Positions 33,410-45,096 of a DNA stretch of 64,000 nucleotides are shown here, in pieces. Each line of letters opens with the position of its first letter. Within the stretch, counting starts at the first letter, position 1. Source of the stretch: Pyropia haitanensis (taxonomy: Eukaryota; Rhodophyta; Bangiophyceae; Bangiales; Bangiaceae); contig SDUX01000050.1 of NCBI GenBank assembly GCA_008729055.1, positions 26,523 to 90,522 of the forward strand. The letters run 5' to 3'. The position numbers and the translations under genes are program-made. The notes under the pieces are model-generated. The model was not told the origin of the DNA and did no database searches. It worked only from the letters and a program-made list of their open reading frames with translations.

Positions 33410-36400
33410 TCACTCATCGCCGTCCCCCTCCTCCCCCTCCTCCTCCTCCTCGTCCTCCACATCTTTATCCTCGTCACTCTCTCCGTCATCGTCTCCAGCG
33501 TCCCCGTCATCCCCGCCATTGTTGTCACTGCCGCCGTCTCGGTTGACGCTCGCATCCTTGGCGGACCCGGCGCCATCTTCTTGTTCGTCTTCACCAACAC
33601 CCTCCATGGCGACAGGCGCCTCTGCAACCGGAGCCACATCTGCAGCCGCCTCGGGTTCAGATGGGGCTGCCGCGGAAGATGACGCCCGGGCCTTGGCACC
33701 AGCTGCTTCGGCTGCGTCCTCCATTACGACATCCTTGTCGCCGTCAGCGGCCGACGTGGCTTCCTCTTGCGAGGCGACGTTGTCACGCTTCTTGCCGCCA
33801 GGAGATGCCGTCTGGTCGTCGCCTTCTGCCTTGGCGATCGCTTCGTCTTGGGGGATGGCGTTGCTTGCAAACGTCACTCGGCTCACGGGGAAGATCGCGT
33901 CCTTGAGAGGTTGACAAGGATGCTGCAGGTACATGTGGAGACGGACAGAGCGAGAGTACGCCAGCTCCACGGGTGCCTTGTTGATGCGAGAGATGTCCTC
34001 GTCGGCGCCGCAGCCAGCGTGCACCAAGTCACTGCGGCAAAGAAGGACGGAGTTCTTGGGAATCTCGATGACCTCGCTCACGAGCGTCCGGTCCACAAGA
34101 TGCCCGTCCTCAATACGCCGCAGAGCAAGCACGCTGCCCGGCCACACCGCCAACACAAAAGGATCGTAGCCGGACGCCATCATGAAGAAGCCCTTGGTCA
34201 GCGGCATCTTGTACTTCTTGGCGGACACAAACTGAACATCTTCGTCCTCTGCACGCTCGCCGACGGCTTCTGCACCGGTAGATGGACCGCCGGCCTCTTG
34301 AGTGGTCGTCACGGTCTCCTGCTCCAGCTTGTCCTCCAGCAGCCCCGAGTCAATGTGCGGCCGCTGGCGCACGGCATTCTCCGTTGTCAACAGAAGACGG
34401 GCCCCGGTTTTGGGCGTGCGCACGACCGGCCGAGCACTTGGACGACCTTCCGCGGCAGGCACGGCCTCCAAGACCTTGTTGGCGATCGCAGCCATGCAGG
34501 CGTCGGCGTGAAGCTTGAGAGAGAAGACCTCACACTCCGTGTCGTCTTCAGAGCAAGCCACCTTGTTGACCGGCACTGAAAAGCGCCCTTGGCCGTCCGC
34601 CAGCGCCGCCTTGTCGAGGTCCTTGTCGATGTTGTGGATGGGCGCCCATACGTCGAGCACCCTCGCGGTTGACTTGCCGGCCTGCACCTTGGCGATCTCC
34701 GCTTCACCCGGGAACAGGTCGACGTAGTGCTTGAGAACTGCGTGGACACTCGGCGGCCCATCCGCATCAAGAATGGGCATTGCGTCCGAGACGGCGTTCT
34801 CGATGATGACCCAACCACGCTCCACCAGCGTCTTGGCGTACGCGAGACAGGCGGCGCCACCAAGAAGAGAGATCATACCGGGATTGTCGTCGGGAAGAGA
34901 GGTGGGTACGCCCGGCATGCCGCTCAACAGCTTGATCCCCTGCTGCGCCATAAACGTGGACGTCGTCTGCTCGATTCGGATCCAGTCGGCGCCTGGCACC
35001 ATGTCGCGCGCTTGATGCTCCGTCGGCAAAAGGGCGGCAAAGCTTGGCACGCGATAGTGTCCAACCGGAACCGGCGGAGGGGACGAACCGGGAGGCCCAA
35101 AGTAGGGCTCGAGTATCTCGCGCCGATTCGCCGCTGCGTCCTCGTGATAAGTCTCGGAGATGGGAGGGACGGTGTCCTCGTACAGCTTGTCAGCAACTTG
35201 GTTGCGAATGTCGTGCCGGCCTTGGCGACGACCGTTGACGCCCACACGGCGTACCGCACGAGCAAACGGAGACTTGGCGCGAACCGATGTGCCGCGATAA
35301 ACCTCCTTACGTAGCTGCTGCTCGGACGGAACAGGCACGAGCTGACCGAGCTCCGGAGGAGGATGTCGAGATCGCTTGCTCCGCCGCTTGTCGCCCTCGG
35401 CATCATCTTCGGGCTTCCGCTTGCCCGCCGTCTTGGCCGTCTCCACGCGGTCGCCTCCGTCGGCGTCCCCAGCACCGGCTGCGTTGCCGCCTTGGCCGGC
35501 CGCGTCGCCGTCCTTGTCGCAGGGGCCACCTTCCCCACCCGCGCCTGCCTTGTCCGCGTCTTGGTTGCCGCCGTTGTGACGCTCGACAGCGTCGGCGGGT
35601 CCGGTCTCTGCTCCTCCGCCAGCTACGGACGGTCCGCCAACAGCAGGAGCCGGGTCCGCCTGGTCGACAGGCGGCATCTCATCGGCAGAGGCACTTGTCT
35701 CCGCGCGAGCCTTGGTTTTCTTGCCTCTCTTGGACTTGGTCTTGGTGCCTGCTGTCCTCGTCTGCTTCTTCCTGGTAACCTTCTTGGCGCGCGGCGGCGG
35801 CGGCGGCGGCGGAGGAGGTTCGATGAACTCGGCCACCATGCGCTTCCATCGCGGCAGGTGCTCGACGACAAACGGACACGTCGCCGCCAGCACCAGCTTG
35901 CTCACCGACGAGCCACCCCTTGCTCTCTCGAGACCAGCTTCCGTGAAGTCCTGGACGAAGAGCGTCGTCAGCTCGTCGCCCAACGTCATGGTTGCTCCCG
36001 GCCGCGTCTGCTGCAGCAGGTCCAGAGACCCCGTCGACGCGTGGATCGTGGCGGCTTGGACGGACTCCTCGGCGGACGCGGGTGCAGGGGCGGCCACAGA
36101 AGGAGCCGCCGGCGCTCCTGCCGGCTGCTTGCCCTTGCCGGACCACAGAGACCGGACACTGTTGGGCGTGCCGCCTTTCTCCTTGATCTTGTTCAACGTC
36201 GCATCTTGAAGGTGCTTGATGAAGAGCACCGCGCAGGCGTAGAACGAGCCGTCACTGCCAGCCACGAGCCGACGCACCTTCTTGTCGGCCGTACGATGGC
36301 ACGTGTACTCCCACGCCATCTTGAGAAGAAGAAGACGCACCGCTTTCTTGTCCGCATGGATGGTCTCGGCGTGCAGCATGATAGGCGAGATGAGGGTGTC

Positions 36401-38053
36401 GAGGGAGAAGGAGCCATCGCACCCATCCTTGACCTTGGACGCCTTCAACTTCTCGACCATGTACCTCGTCGACTGGTTGTCCTCCAAAGACAACAAGCCA
36501 ATGTTGATCATGCGGCGCATGCTGGCGTCGCCGTACGCCAGCGTCCCGTCGTTCTTGCACAAGCCGCCAATCTTCTCCTTGAGCAGCTCGTCCATGAGCT
36601 CAGACGGCTGCGTGACACCAAGCTTGAGACCCGCCTGATGCTTGGCGCGCCGCTCGTTGTGCCTACCGAGAACCCAGTGGCAAAGGAAGACGACGACGTC
36701 GGCAGTGTCCATGGCCTTGGTCTGCACCGTCGACTCGTTCGAGTCGAAACCCAACGACAGCACTTCCGTCTCCGTCATCGGCTTGCCGTCGCGACGCTTG
36801 ACGAGGGCGTACCGACAGGTCTCCGACGCATTCGGGAGCTTCCGCTCCAAGACGGTCACCAACGCCATCTGTCGGTGGTGCCCGTCGACGGTGACGTACT
36901 GCCGGTCACTCTTGTCCTCCAGCACACCATCCTCGCCAACCACCAACGGATCAAACGCGCGTTGGTTGCCCAGCGTAAAGTCCTCCGTCACCTTGATCAT
37001 GCCGTGCGCCCAATCGTAGCCCGTCGTAGAAAACGAGTTGATGTACTTCTTGACGTCGGCGTGCTCGGTATCACGCACGGATCGGACGAGCACGCGAACG
37101 TTGCGCACCCGACCGATGATCATGGTGACCTTGTAGAGGCGGGCGAAACGCTGAGCCGCCGAAGCAGACGACCCCGCCGTCGGAACGACGGACCCCGATG
37201 CGTCCGGGGTGAACTCGATGCCGCGCACAGTGACCGACAGGTTCTGGTCCAACAGCGGCACCCGACGCGACGCCGCAGCGGATGACGCCGATGGCCGCCG
37301 CGGTGCTGCAACACGGGACGACGGTGTCCGCGCAGCAGACGCCGTGGAAGCGCCAGAGGCGTCCTTGGACGAACGCGTCGGCAGGCGGGTCTGTCGAAGG
37401 GCGCCGGACCGACCAGCGCCTGACAAAGGCTCGGGAGTCTTGGCCGCCGGGGGAGAGGCCCTCGAGCCACTCCCAGAGGAGCCACTCCCATCACTGCCAC
37501 TGGAGCTCTCCTCAGAGCCAGAGCCCGACTCGTCCCCGTCGCCGCGGGAACCTGCCTCGTCAGCGCCGCCGTCGGAACGGGCCGCATCTGGTTGATCGCC
37601 CGACTCGCGCGCGCTGCCGCCAGCATCAGACGCGCCGGAGCCGCGGCGGGAGGAAGATGACTCGCCGGACTGCGACCGAGACGCAGCCCCAGACGCCGGC
37701 CGGCTGCCAGAAGCGCCACCAGACTCAGCGCCAGAATCACTGGCCTCCGAGGGCGGGCGCAGAAGCAATGCCGCCTCGGCAGCGTCACAGGCCGCCACTT
37801 GCGTGCGACCGCCCGCAGGGGCGACAGCACTAGGTTGCGGCGACGGCGAACGAGAGGCGGGTCCACCACCGCCACGAGCAGATGCCCCAGCGGCACGACC
37901 GCCACGTCCACGACCACGCCCACCGCGGCCGCGAGAAGAATCCGCAGCACGGGGACTGTCCGCGGCAGCCGCCGCCGAACTGCCACCGCGACCGCGCCCA
38001 CCGCCTCCACGACCCCGAGCACGAGAGGTCGCCTTTCGCGGCGACCGAGCCAT
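33410..38053 (-). CDS. Y2: ParB-like domain plus 2OG-Fe(II) oxygenase-like domain protein
   Basis: One uninterrupted frame of 1,547 residues starting at the ATG at 38053. Residues 1-260 are Arg/Gly- and Ser/Gly/Asp-rich and probably disordered. A ParB/sulfiredoxin-like domain spans about 308-445, with D390 in VDGHHRQMAL, preceded by YINSFSTTGYDWAHGMI and followed by VKRRDGKPMTETEVLSLG. The linker near 870 is Lys/Arg-rich. The C-terminal part has LVERGWVIIENAV, as in phytanoyl-CoA dioxygenase-like folds, then RPHIDS (H1233, D1235), SDLVHAG (H1345) and RLHMYL (Arg about 1371), the expected metal and 2-oxoglutarate ligands. An acidic tail closes it. It is the intact counterpart of Y1. I infer DNA binding through the ParB-like part and oxidation of a base or protein. 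The substrate cannot be read from sequence. Confidence 0.75.
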   Translation of the reverse strand: MARSPRKATSRARGRGGGGRGRGGSSAAAAADSPRAADSSRGRGGRGRGRGGRAAGASARGGGGPASRSPSPQPSAVAPAGGRTQVAACDAAEAALLLRPPSEASDSGAESGGASGSRPASGAASRSQSGESSSSRRGSGASDAGGSARESGDQPDAARSDGGADEAGSRGDGDESGSGSEESSSGSDGSGSSGSGSRASPPAAKTPEPLSGAGRSGALRQTRLPTRSSKDASGASTASAARTPSSRVAAPRRPSASSAAASRRVPLLDQNLSVTVRGIEFTPDASGSVVPTAGSSASAAQRFARLYKVTMIIGRVRNVRVLVRSVRDTEHADVKKYINSFSTTGYDWAHGMIKVTEDFTLGNQRAFDPLVVGEDGVLEDKSDRQYVTVDGHHRQMALVTVLERKLPNASETCRYALVKRRDGKPMTETEVLSLGFDSNESTVQTKAMDTADVVVFLCHWVLGRHNERRAKHQAGLKLGVTQPSELMDELLKEKIGGLCKNDGTLAYGDASMRRMINIGLLSLEDNQSTRYMVEKLKASKVKDGCDGSFSLDTLISPIMLHAETIHADKKAVRLLLLKMAWEYTCHRTADKKVRRLVAGSDGSFYACAVLFIKHLQDATLNKIKEKGGTPNSVRSLWSGKGKQPAGAPAAPSVAAPAPASAEESVQAATIHASTGSLDLLQQTRPGATMTLGDELTTLFVQDFTEAGLERARGGSSVSKLVLAATCPFVVEHLPRWKRMVAEFIEPPPPPPPPPRAKKVTRKKQTRTAGTKTKSKRGKKTKARAETSASADEMPPVDQADPAPAVGGPSVAGGGAETGPADAVERHNGGNQDADKAGAGGEGGPCDKDGDAAGQGGNAAGAGDADGGDRVETAKTAGKRKPEDDAEGDKRRSKRSRHPPPELGQLVPVPSEQQLRKEVYRGTSVRAKSPFARAVRRVGVNGRRQGRHDIRNQVADKLYEDTVPPISETYHEDAAANRREILEPYFGPPGSSPPPVPVGHYRVPSFAALLPTEHQARDMVPGADWIRIEQTTSTFMAQQGIKLLSGMPGVPTSLPDDNPGMISLLGGAACLAYAKTLVERGWVIIENAVSDAMPILDADGPPSVHAVLKHYVDLFPGEAEIAKVQAGKSTARVLDVWAPIHNIDKDLDKAALADGQGRFSVPVNKVACSEDDTECEVFSLKLHADACMAAIANKVLEAVPAAEGRPSARPVVRTPKTGARLLLTTENAVRQRPHIDSGLLEDKLEQETVTTTQEAGGPSTGAEAVGERAEDEDVQFVSAKKYKMPLTKGFFMMASGYDPFVLAVWPGSVLALRRIEDGHLVDRTLVSEVIEIPKNSVLLCRSDLVHAGCGADEDISRINKAPVELAYSRSVRLHMYLQHPCQPLKDAIFPVSRVTFASNAIPQDEAIAKAEGDDQTASPGGKKRDNVASQEEATSAADGDKDVVMEDAAEAAGAKARASSSAAAPSEPEAAADVAPVAEAPVAMEGVGEDEQEDGAGSAKDASVNRDGGSDNNGGDDGDAGDDDGESDEDKDVEDEEEEEGEEGDGDE

Positions 38054-38275
38054 GCCGCGGGCAAGGTGAGGACGAGGCCAGGGGGAAGGGAAAGTGGTGT
38101 GCGAAAAGACGGTGTGAGGGGGTACGTAACAGAGCCGACAGAGAGCAGTGTGGAGAGGTGATTGCGAAAGGAAGGGCAGGTGTGGGGTAAGCACGCGAGG
38201 TACCAGAGATTTGGAGTGAAGGCAGGGGATCGGATGGCGGACAAAGAAGACCTGGACGGACGTCACAAGCACGGT

Positions 38276-38283
38276 ATTTATAG
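38276..38283 (-). promoter_or_regulatory. TATA box of Y2
   Basis: The minus strand reads ATCTATAAATACCG, 223-230 bases upstream of the Y2 ATG. Confidence 0.7.
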
Positions 38284-38501
38284 ATACGGACACCCTTCCA
38301 ATGGCCCGATTTCGAGGGGCCCGAGCATGTCTCTCGGCCACGTAAATCGAAACGCGTGATCCAAAAAAAATAGGTCAATAAATGGTCAATAACAATTCCG
38401 GGCGACTGGTCTGTCAGAAAAGTAAGTCCAACTAAGTCGCACTTACGATAATTGTTTTCGACCGAGAGCTGTGAAACGAAAGACATTGTGGAAGACGTCT
38501 G

Positions 38502-39325
38502 CCAGTAGTACTACTGGTACACACTCGACCCATCAGTCCTGGACAGAAAAGATCCACAACTCCCACGACCAGTAGTGCTACTGAACATCACATGCAAAAT
38601 GGACCACTCTGCTTGGAGGGAGTATTGCTACTCGTGGCAATGCCCAGAGGCCCTGCTGACCATGTGCAGTAACCTCGGTGGCTGTCTGAACTGGACACCA
38701 GTAGTACTACTGGTGTCGTCACCAATGGAGGGGTGCTGTGCATTTGGTCCGAGTAGCAGTACTGGGCACGTGCCCCAGTAGTACTACTGGTCTGCCTTGG
38801 TCAACTCGATACGAGTAGCACTACTCTCCCGTCACCCCAGACCACAACTGGCGGGGTCCTGTCCTGTTGGTTCGAGTAGCACTACTGGTTGCATGCCCGA
38901 GTAGCACTTCTGGCCTGGCTGTCTGAACTGGTCACCAGTAGTACTACTGGTGTCGTCACCACTGGAGGGGTGCTGTGAATTTGGTCCTAGCAGTACTGGG
39001 CACGTGCCCCAGTAGTACTACTGGTCTGCCTTGGTCAACTCGATACGAGTAGCACTACTCTCCCGTCACCCCAGACCACAACTGGCGGGGTCCTGTCCAG
39101 TTGGTTGGAGTAGCACTACTGGTTGCATGCTCCAGTAGCACTACTGGCCTGGCTGTCTGAGCTCGAGAAGAGTAGCACTTGTCGTGTTGTGAACCAGGAG
39201 CACCACTGGCGGGGTTCAGTGAAGTGGGTACGAGTAGCACTACTGGGCACATGCACCAGTAGCACTGGCTTGCTGACTTTGTTACAAGCAGGAGCACTGA
39301 TGTCGTGGATCAGTAGTACTACTCG
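38502..39325. repeat. Type A palindromes upstream of Y2
   Basis: Perfect CCAGTAGTACTACTGG occurs at 38502-38517, 38698-38713, near 38774, near 38937 and near 39007. Many imperfect copies (CGAGTAGCACTACT and similar) lie between them, and CAGTAGTACTACTCGG lies near 39311. A block of about 240 bases (about 38685-38925) containing four sites is duplicated at about 38926-39165. The region fills the gap between the Z2 stop and the Y2 promoter, as the type B palindromes do in unit 1. Confidence 0.85.
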
Positions 39326-39512
39326 GATGGTACGGTGCGGTGTCGATCCAAGTCCTTCAGTTAAGTATTGAAATCTGCATGTGTTGTGACCCATCAGTGA
39401 AACGTCCAACTTTGGTGAGTTGTGAATTTTTATCGAATGTAATTGGAAACAAATTCGGAATTAACATTCCCCCTCCTCAGCTTTATGGCGCCAACTCAAA
39501 ATTCACGCATTG

Positions 39513-42241
39513 TCAAAACGATAGATCAAACGCACGCGCCAAGACAGGTGCAAACAAAACGATGTTGGGCAGCTTACCGCCGCTCGTGAGCCAGCGCGCA
39601 ATCGCGTCTGTACCTTGCTGGCGCGTGTTGGGCCCCCACGCCAGCAGCTCGTCGGGGATAAGGCGCTCTGGCGCTCCTTGGCTGGCATGACTTGGCGGGG
39701 TCGTCCACTTGACTTGGCATGCCTTGAACAAGGCCGGCGCAAACTCAGGCTTGCCGACAGACATGTGGGTGCGCGCCAGGAGCACCTGGATGAGGATGAC
39801 CTTGATGCACAACGTCCACGGGCACTTGGTCGGCCCAAGTTGCGCTGCCCCGTGCATGTCGTGCGCCGTCTCGTCGTCGCAGCGCACCGTCCGTGGCAAA
39901 CAGCAGCCGTCACAGCGAACGATGGTCGGGTCGATGTGCCCATCCGTGTTGAGATCCCAAGGCTTGGGGTCCTCCTTGCAAATGCTGCGCGGTTGACAGC
40001 AAACGTCTCCCATTGTCGGCGTCCTCGCCGACTCGCGTAGGATGCTCGGTCGAACGCAGTTCATGCAAACACGAATAAAGCACGAGGAAGACGTGTGCTT
40101 CATGCCGACAGAGACAGGCACAGACAGCGCGCGGCACCACGAGCATGGCGGCTGGTAGCCCCCCTGGTCGTAGCTGCGCCACACAGCAAGTGCTGCACGC
40201 TGGCCTCGCTCAACAGTCTCCTGGGTGAGCGCAAAAGCCGCCAGCGCCCGGTCATCCGCCAGCGCGTAGCGGGCACTCTCAAACACGGCGGGACCGAGAG
40301 ACGCCGGAGGAGGAGGAGCGGACGAGGATGACGGGCCATCGCCGGCATTGGCACGACTGCCTCCACGAGCAGTGGCAGAGCCCGGAACGACAGAGGTTGG
40401 CGGAACTGCAACTGCTTGCGACAGCGTCAGCGGCGACGTCATGACCGGACCACGACTGAGGCCCCCAGTGTCACCTCTCATCGAAGACTCGATGAGGGTG
40501 GTCGTTGTCGGCGTGGGCGGCGGCCCCGACGACGGAGGGGTCATGACATGTCGTCTGCCAGCGCCTCCTTGTCGGAAAACGAAGCCCCGCAGAGGAGTGC
40601 GCAATCGCGCGCTGCGCTCTGCCGCTGTCTCACTTGCCCCGCCGCCAGAGGAAGAGCCGCCAGGGTGGTATTCACGGCGGCCACCACTGGCGCCAGAGTC
40701 GGGAGGGTTGGCGGGTGACCCCGCGCCATCCGACTCGCGACGGCGCTTCAGCCGCTGCTGCTGCTCCTCACAATAGTCGCAGCGCGCAAACCCGCCCGCA
40801 ATGCACGACACAAACGTGTCTCGCGTACAGCCATCGAGGGTGGCGTCCAAGCCGAGCCTGCGGCACTCGGTAGCAGGGAGGGCAGACCACAAGTCAAAGT
40901 TGCCCAGGGCCGCCAAGTTGGGCACCCGCTCGACCGTCGCCTGCGACATGAGCACGCGCGAGTAGCCTGTGGGTTCCACACGACCGCCGTGCCCACCAGC
41001 GACGGAGACCGGCACAGGCNCAGCGTGGAACTTGAGGACGGCCACGTCACGCATGTCGTGAAGAGCAGCCCGCGCGCGGGGCTCGGCACGATGTCTGGGG
41101 ATGCCACACAAGCTGTTGGCAACGCCGTTGACCTCTTCCACCGTCTCGCAAAAGACGCCAATGACCGCAGAGCGGCCCGAAGCGTCGCCCGACGGGTTGC
41201 CAATCTGCCGCACCTGCTCCGCAACGCGTTGCGCAACCGCGTCGTGGAGCGCCCTGTTGGCTGCCGGTGCCATGCTGTTTGCAAAGGGGCGCCGGCTGTG
41301 CTCGACAATGTAGCGGATGTTGACCCGTCGGGTAGACACGGGCCGAATGGTGGCAAATGGCCTGCTAGGCGGCGTGCCCACAAACGAAAGGAGGGTGGTG
41401 AGCCATGCAGGAGGGGCCGTCGCTGTCAGGAGGATGAGCGGGCAGGAGAGCTGCGAGAGGATGGAGCGGACGTGCATCATGTGGTTGCGAAAGGTTGACC
41501 ACAGAGGAGGAGGTGCACTTCATCAACAACCACACGGGCCAGACGGCAGACCCCTTCGAGGTGGCGGAGAAACTCGAGAAAGGCCGCCATGTCCTGCACC
41601 GCTGTGCACACGTCGAGCACGACGATCGCCGCGGTAGAATTGCGGGTGGAAGCGCCGCCACGCCGCCAAACAGAGACAGGAACGCTTAGCTGGTTGGCGG
41701 CAGTGAGCACATTGGCAGTAACAGCCGCGTCGGCGTCAGTACGATCGTCACGGCGGGTCCCAACTGGTTGTCCGCCCGCCCGGCGTCCGCTGCTGCGCCG
41801 CGTACGTCGACCACAAGAGCGTCTGGTGCGACAACGAGTCGGCGATGGCTGACGCTGCTCCCTGCTGGGACACGCTCTGGCCGGGACGCACAGCTGCAGC
41901 AGCGGCGCGGCAGCGGCGGCCAGCGCAAAAGCCGTAGCAGCCGCTGCCTCGGCACGAGCGGGGCCGAGAAAGGAGAGGGTCTTGCCGCCACCCGTTGGCA
42001 AGACGATGAGCAGCGTCTGCGGATCACGCGCCACCGCAACGGCGTGCACGGCTTGCCGCTGCTCTTCAGACTTGTACAGGCCGGCTGCACCTGCGCCAAA
42101 ACTTCCTTGACAGAGGTGTCCACAGCCTTGACAACTTGGGCCGCAGGCAGGCGCCGAGGGCGGCACATCTGCTCTTCCAGGCTGGGCCCGACATTGGACG
42201 ACAATGCCGCCGCGGACGCACCCGTCGCGGCCCGGCTGGCG

Positions 42242-42283
<42 letters not shown>

Positions 42284-42330
42284 GGACCAGAGGCGGCGGA
42301 GGCGGCGGCGGCAGCGGCGGGCCTAGTCGC
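39513..42330 (-). pseudogene. Z2 helicase: RecQ-type helicase with several frame breaks
   Basis: This is homologous to the Z1 helicase and lies immediately after the Z2 recombinase-like frame. It shows LIVLPTGGGKTLSF (Walker A, about 41978-42005), AVTIVLTPTR (Ia), VVVDEVHLL (about 41510-41530) and LILLTATAP. The C-terminal cysteine-rich region is complete: CSWCRALS, CFIRVCMNC, RCDGCCLPR and KCPW, ending LARAFDLSF. The frame switches near 42110 (T run), twice between about 41900 and 41730, near 41492 (CTC repeat) and near 40975 (C run). At the N at 41020 the sequence jumps from the region of motif IV (KFHA) to just after motif VI, so motifs V and VI are missing. It is either a decayed gene or a patchy assembly. 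As written it cannot make an active helicase. Confidence 0.65.
41020..41020. other. Ambiguous base N (assembly gap or error)
   Basis: The only N in the window. Compared with Z1, about 450 bases of helicase sequence, including motifs V and VI, are missing at this point, so the N may mark a collapsed or unfilled gap. Confidence 0.9.
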
Positions 42331-42419
42331 GGTGACGCCGCCCCACTCGCCTGTCCCAAAGAGAGTGGTGGCGCGGACCGTGCGCTACGGCCGAACGGCC
42401 GGCGGCCGCACCAGCGGCG

Positions 42420-42451
<32 letters not shown>

Positions 42452-45065
42452 GGCAGCAGCACTCGGACCAGCCGCGACGATGCGCATGCACTGCTGCTCG
42501 GCGAGGGGGTGGCGCAGGTGGTTGGGAAAGTGGTTGGACGCCAAGCCCAAAGACGCGTGCCAGCGCAGGGAGCCGCCCTTGAATAGGAAAAAGGACGAGT
42601 TGTTGACGTCTCCAAACGACAGGCTCGGGTCGCCCGCGTAGTTGGTCGCGGCCGTGCGCGTGCTGTGGCCGCTCTGGAGCTCCAGCACGCGTCCCCAGTC
42701 TGGGACACCAGGGAAGGCAGAGGCCAGCGACGCGACGGCGTCGCCACACACGCCGTCGGGGTCCCCAAAGTGGGGGTCGGAGATGTCCATCTTGGTCACC
42801 AGCTTGGCCACTGCAGCTGCCCACTGGCGGTAGATTCGAACGCCGATGGGCAACAACGACGCACCACCCAACAAGTCCACCTCAAAGGCCGTCGAGAGGG
42901 CGCGCACGGGGAGAGGTTGCCCACGACAGTCTCGAAACAGCAGGGAGCGGTCGGACAGGGAGGACCAGATGGACACGGCCGACGACGATGCACCAGGAGC
43001 AGCAGCAGCAGCAGCACCAGCAGAGCCGGCGCTGGCACCCGCCGGACGAGCGCGGGCAAAGTACGCCTCCAACGTTTCCAAAAACACCATGTACAGGAGC
43101 AGGAGCGTGGATGTGGCAGCGTCCAGCCAACGAATGATGGGTCGGCCGCGGCCTTGGTGCTCGACTTGGGCCTTGTGGTAGGTCAGGATGGTGTAGACAG
43201 AGCCTTTGTGGACGTACAGACCGCGCCGCGAGCGGGCCGTAGACGGGCAGATGGTGAGCGCGGCACTCTCGGTCTGCCGCGGTGGCGCGCCGCCGACGGC
43301 GTGGACGATTGCCCACAGGCGGGCGCGAAGACGGTCCAGCTTTTTGCGCCACGCCGCGAGCCCGGCAGCGTCCGTGATGACGGGTGGGGCGGACGGGTCG
43401 ACCTCCAGCACCGGGTCAGACAAAGGGGGGGGGTCGGTGGTGTTGGGGTTGGTGGTGTCGGCGGCAGCAGCTCCACCACCAGCGGCAGTGGTGGTGGGCG
43501 TCTTGACCGCCGGGCGGACAGGGCAAGAGGGCGAGTCCAGCACTCCCGACGCCAAAAAGTGAGCCTGCCAGCGTCGCAGCAGGGCCTGGTTGGCCGGCAT
43601 CTGCAAAAACGAGACGCCGGGTACTTGGCGATTGGGGATGTCGGTGAGGTGGACGGCCTCTGCGAAAAAGCCAGACGGCTCGGGGTCGTAGCCAAAGAGC
43701 AGCTCTGTCATTTCTTGCATGGCGAGGCGCTGTAGTTTGGCCACCCGGTCGCCGAGAGTGATGGTGCTGAGGTGTAGACCCTGCGACAGCAGCGAGCCGC
43801 ACATGGCCTCCTCTGGGGCACCCGCCAGGTGCTCCGGCTCGTCACACGGTAGAAAGGCGGGGGCGACCGCCTCGGCTCGACCGATGCTTTCGCCGTGGGC
43901 GTACAGCTGCACGATGTAGGCAGCTGCGGTCGTAGACGACGGGTCGGTAGCCTCCTGGATGAGCTTGAACGACGCCTCGACAGACTCGGACTCAATGTCC
44001 ATAAACGCTCGGGCGTTGGCAATGTGGGTGCCAAAGAGCATGGCGCCCGCCAGATGCTGCGCCCCCGTCGCGTCCAGGTACTTTGCCGTCCGCGCCGCTT
44101 CGCTCGCGTCGACGCCACCGCCGCCGCCGCGGTTTGCGGGCGACACGGCGGTGACACACGACGGGTAGACGACCGACAGGAAGGGCATGACGAGGCCAAT
44201 GTCACAGCGCGTCTTGCCCTGGCCGCCGACGCGAGCGGGACGCGAGTCGTACCGCTCGTGGTGCAGCAATCGCATTAGCGCGTTGACATGCGGCACCAGG
44301 AGCACACGAGCGACCTTTGTCGCGTCGTCCTCGTCCTCTGGTGCCACGCCCAACGGCCACGGCTGCTGCCGCTGCTGCTGCTGCTGCTGCCCCCCGTCGT
44401 GCCCACCGGCGGCGACACTACCGCTGCTGCCACCAGCTGATTGGCGGCGGCGTTGGCGGCGGACATTGTAGAGCACCGTCGCGGCGTGCGCCTGGTACGC
44501 CTCACGCAGGGCTTGAATGGCGTCCACCGTAGCCGGGCTGAGCGACGGCACGTCGTAACCGGCCTCGAGCGCCTCGGCGGCGGATAGCTGGCCGAGGCCA
44601 GCAATGTCCTGCGCGACGTAAAGCAGGACCGCCTCGTCCCGGGCGTACTTGATCAGCGACGGTTCTGTGATGCGGATGTTGAACGGCCGCTGCCGCATGT
44701 CCCCCGCCGTCTGGCCGACGCGCAGGCGAGACGCGATGACGTTGTCGCAGCCGCGCAAGTACGCGATGGCATCACGATACAGCCACAGCACCGCGGCCTT
44801 GAGGCACGCAAAGAAAAACCAACCGAGGGCGGGGAGCCGAGCCTTGCCATGCTCCAGGTCGTCATTCTTGTACACGACCGGCCCAGGCGTGGGCATAAAG
44901 TAGCCGTACCGCTGCATGACAGACACGGCAGTCCAGTGCATGTCCTTGAGGGAGTCGTTGAAACGGTAGATCTGGAGAAGCCCACCAGACTGACTGTCGG
45001 CGGTACTCTCCGACACGGTGAGCCGCGCCGCCGCCGACGGGGAAGCCCTGCTGCCGGCGACAGCC

Positions 45066-45096
<31 letters not shown>

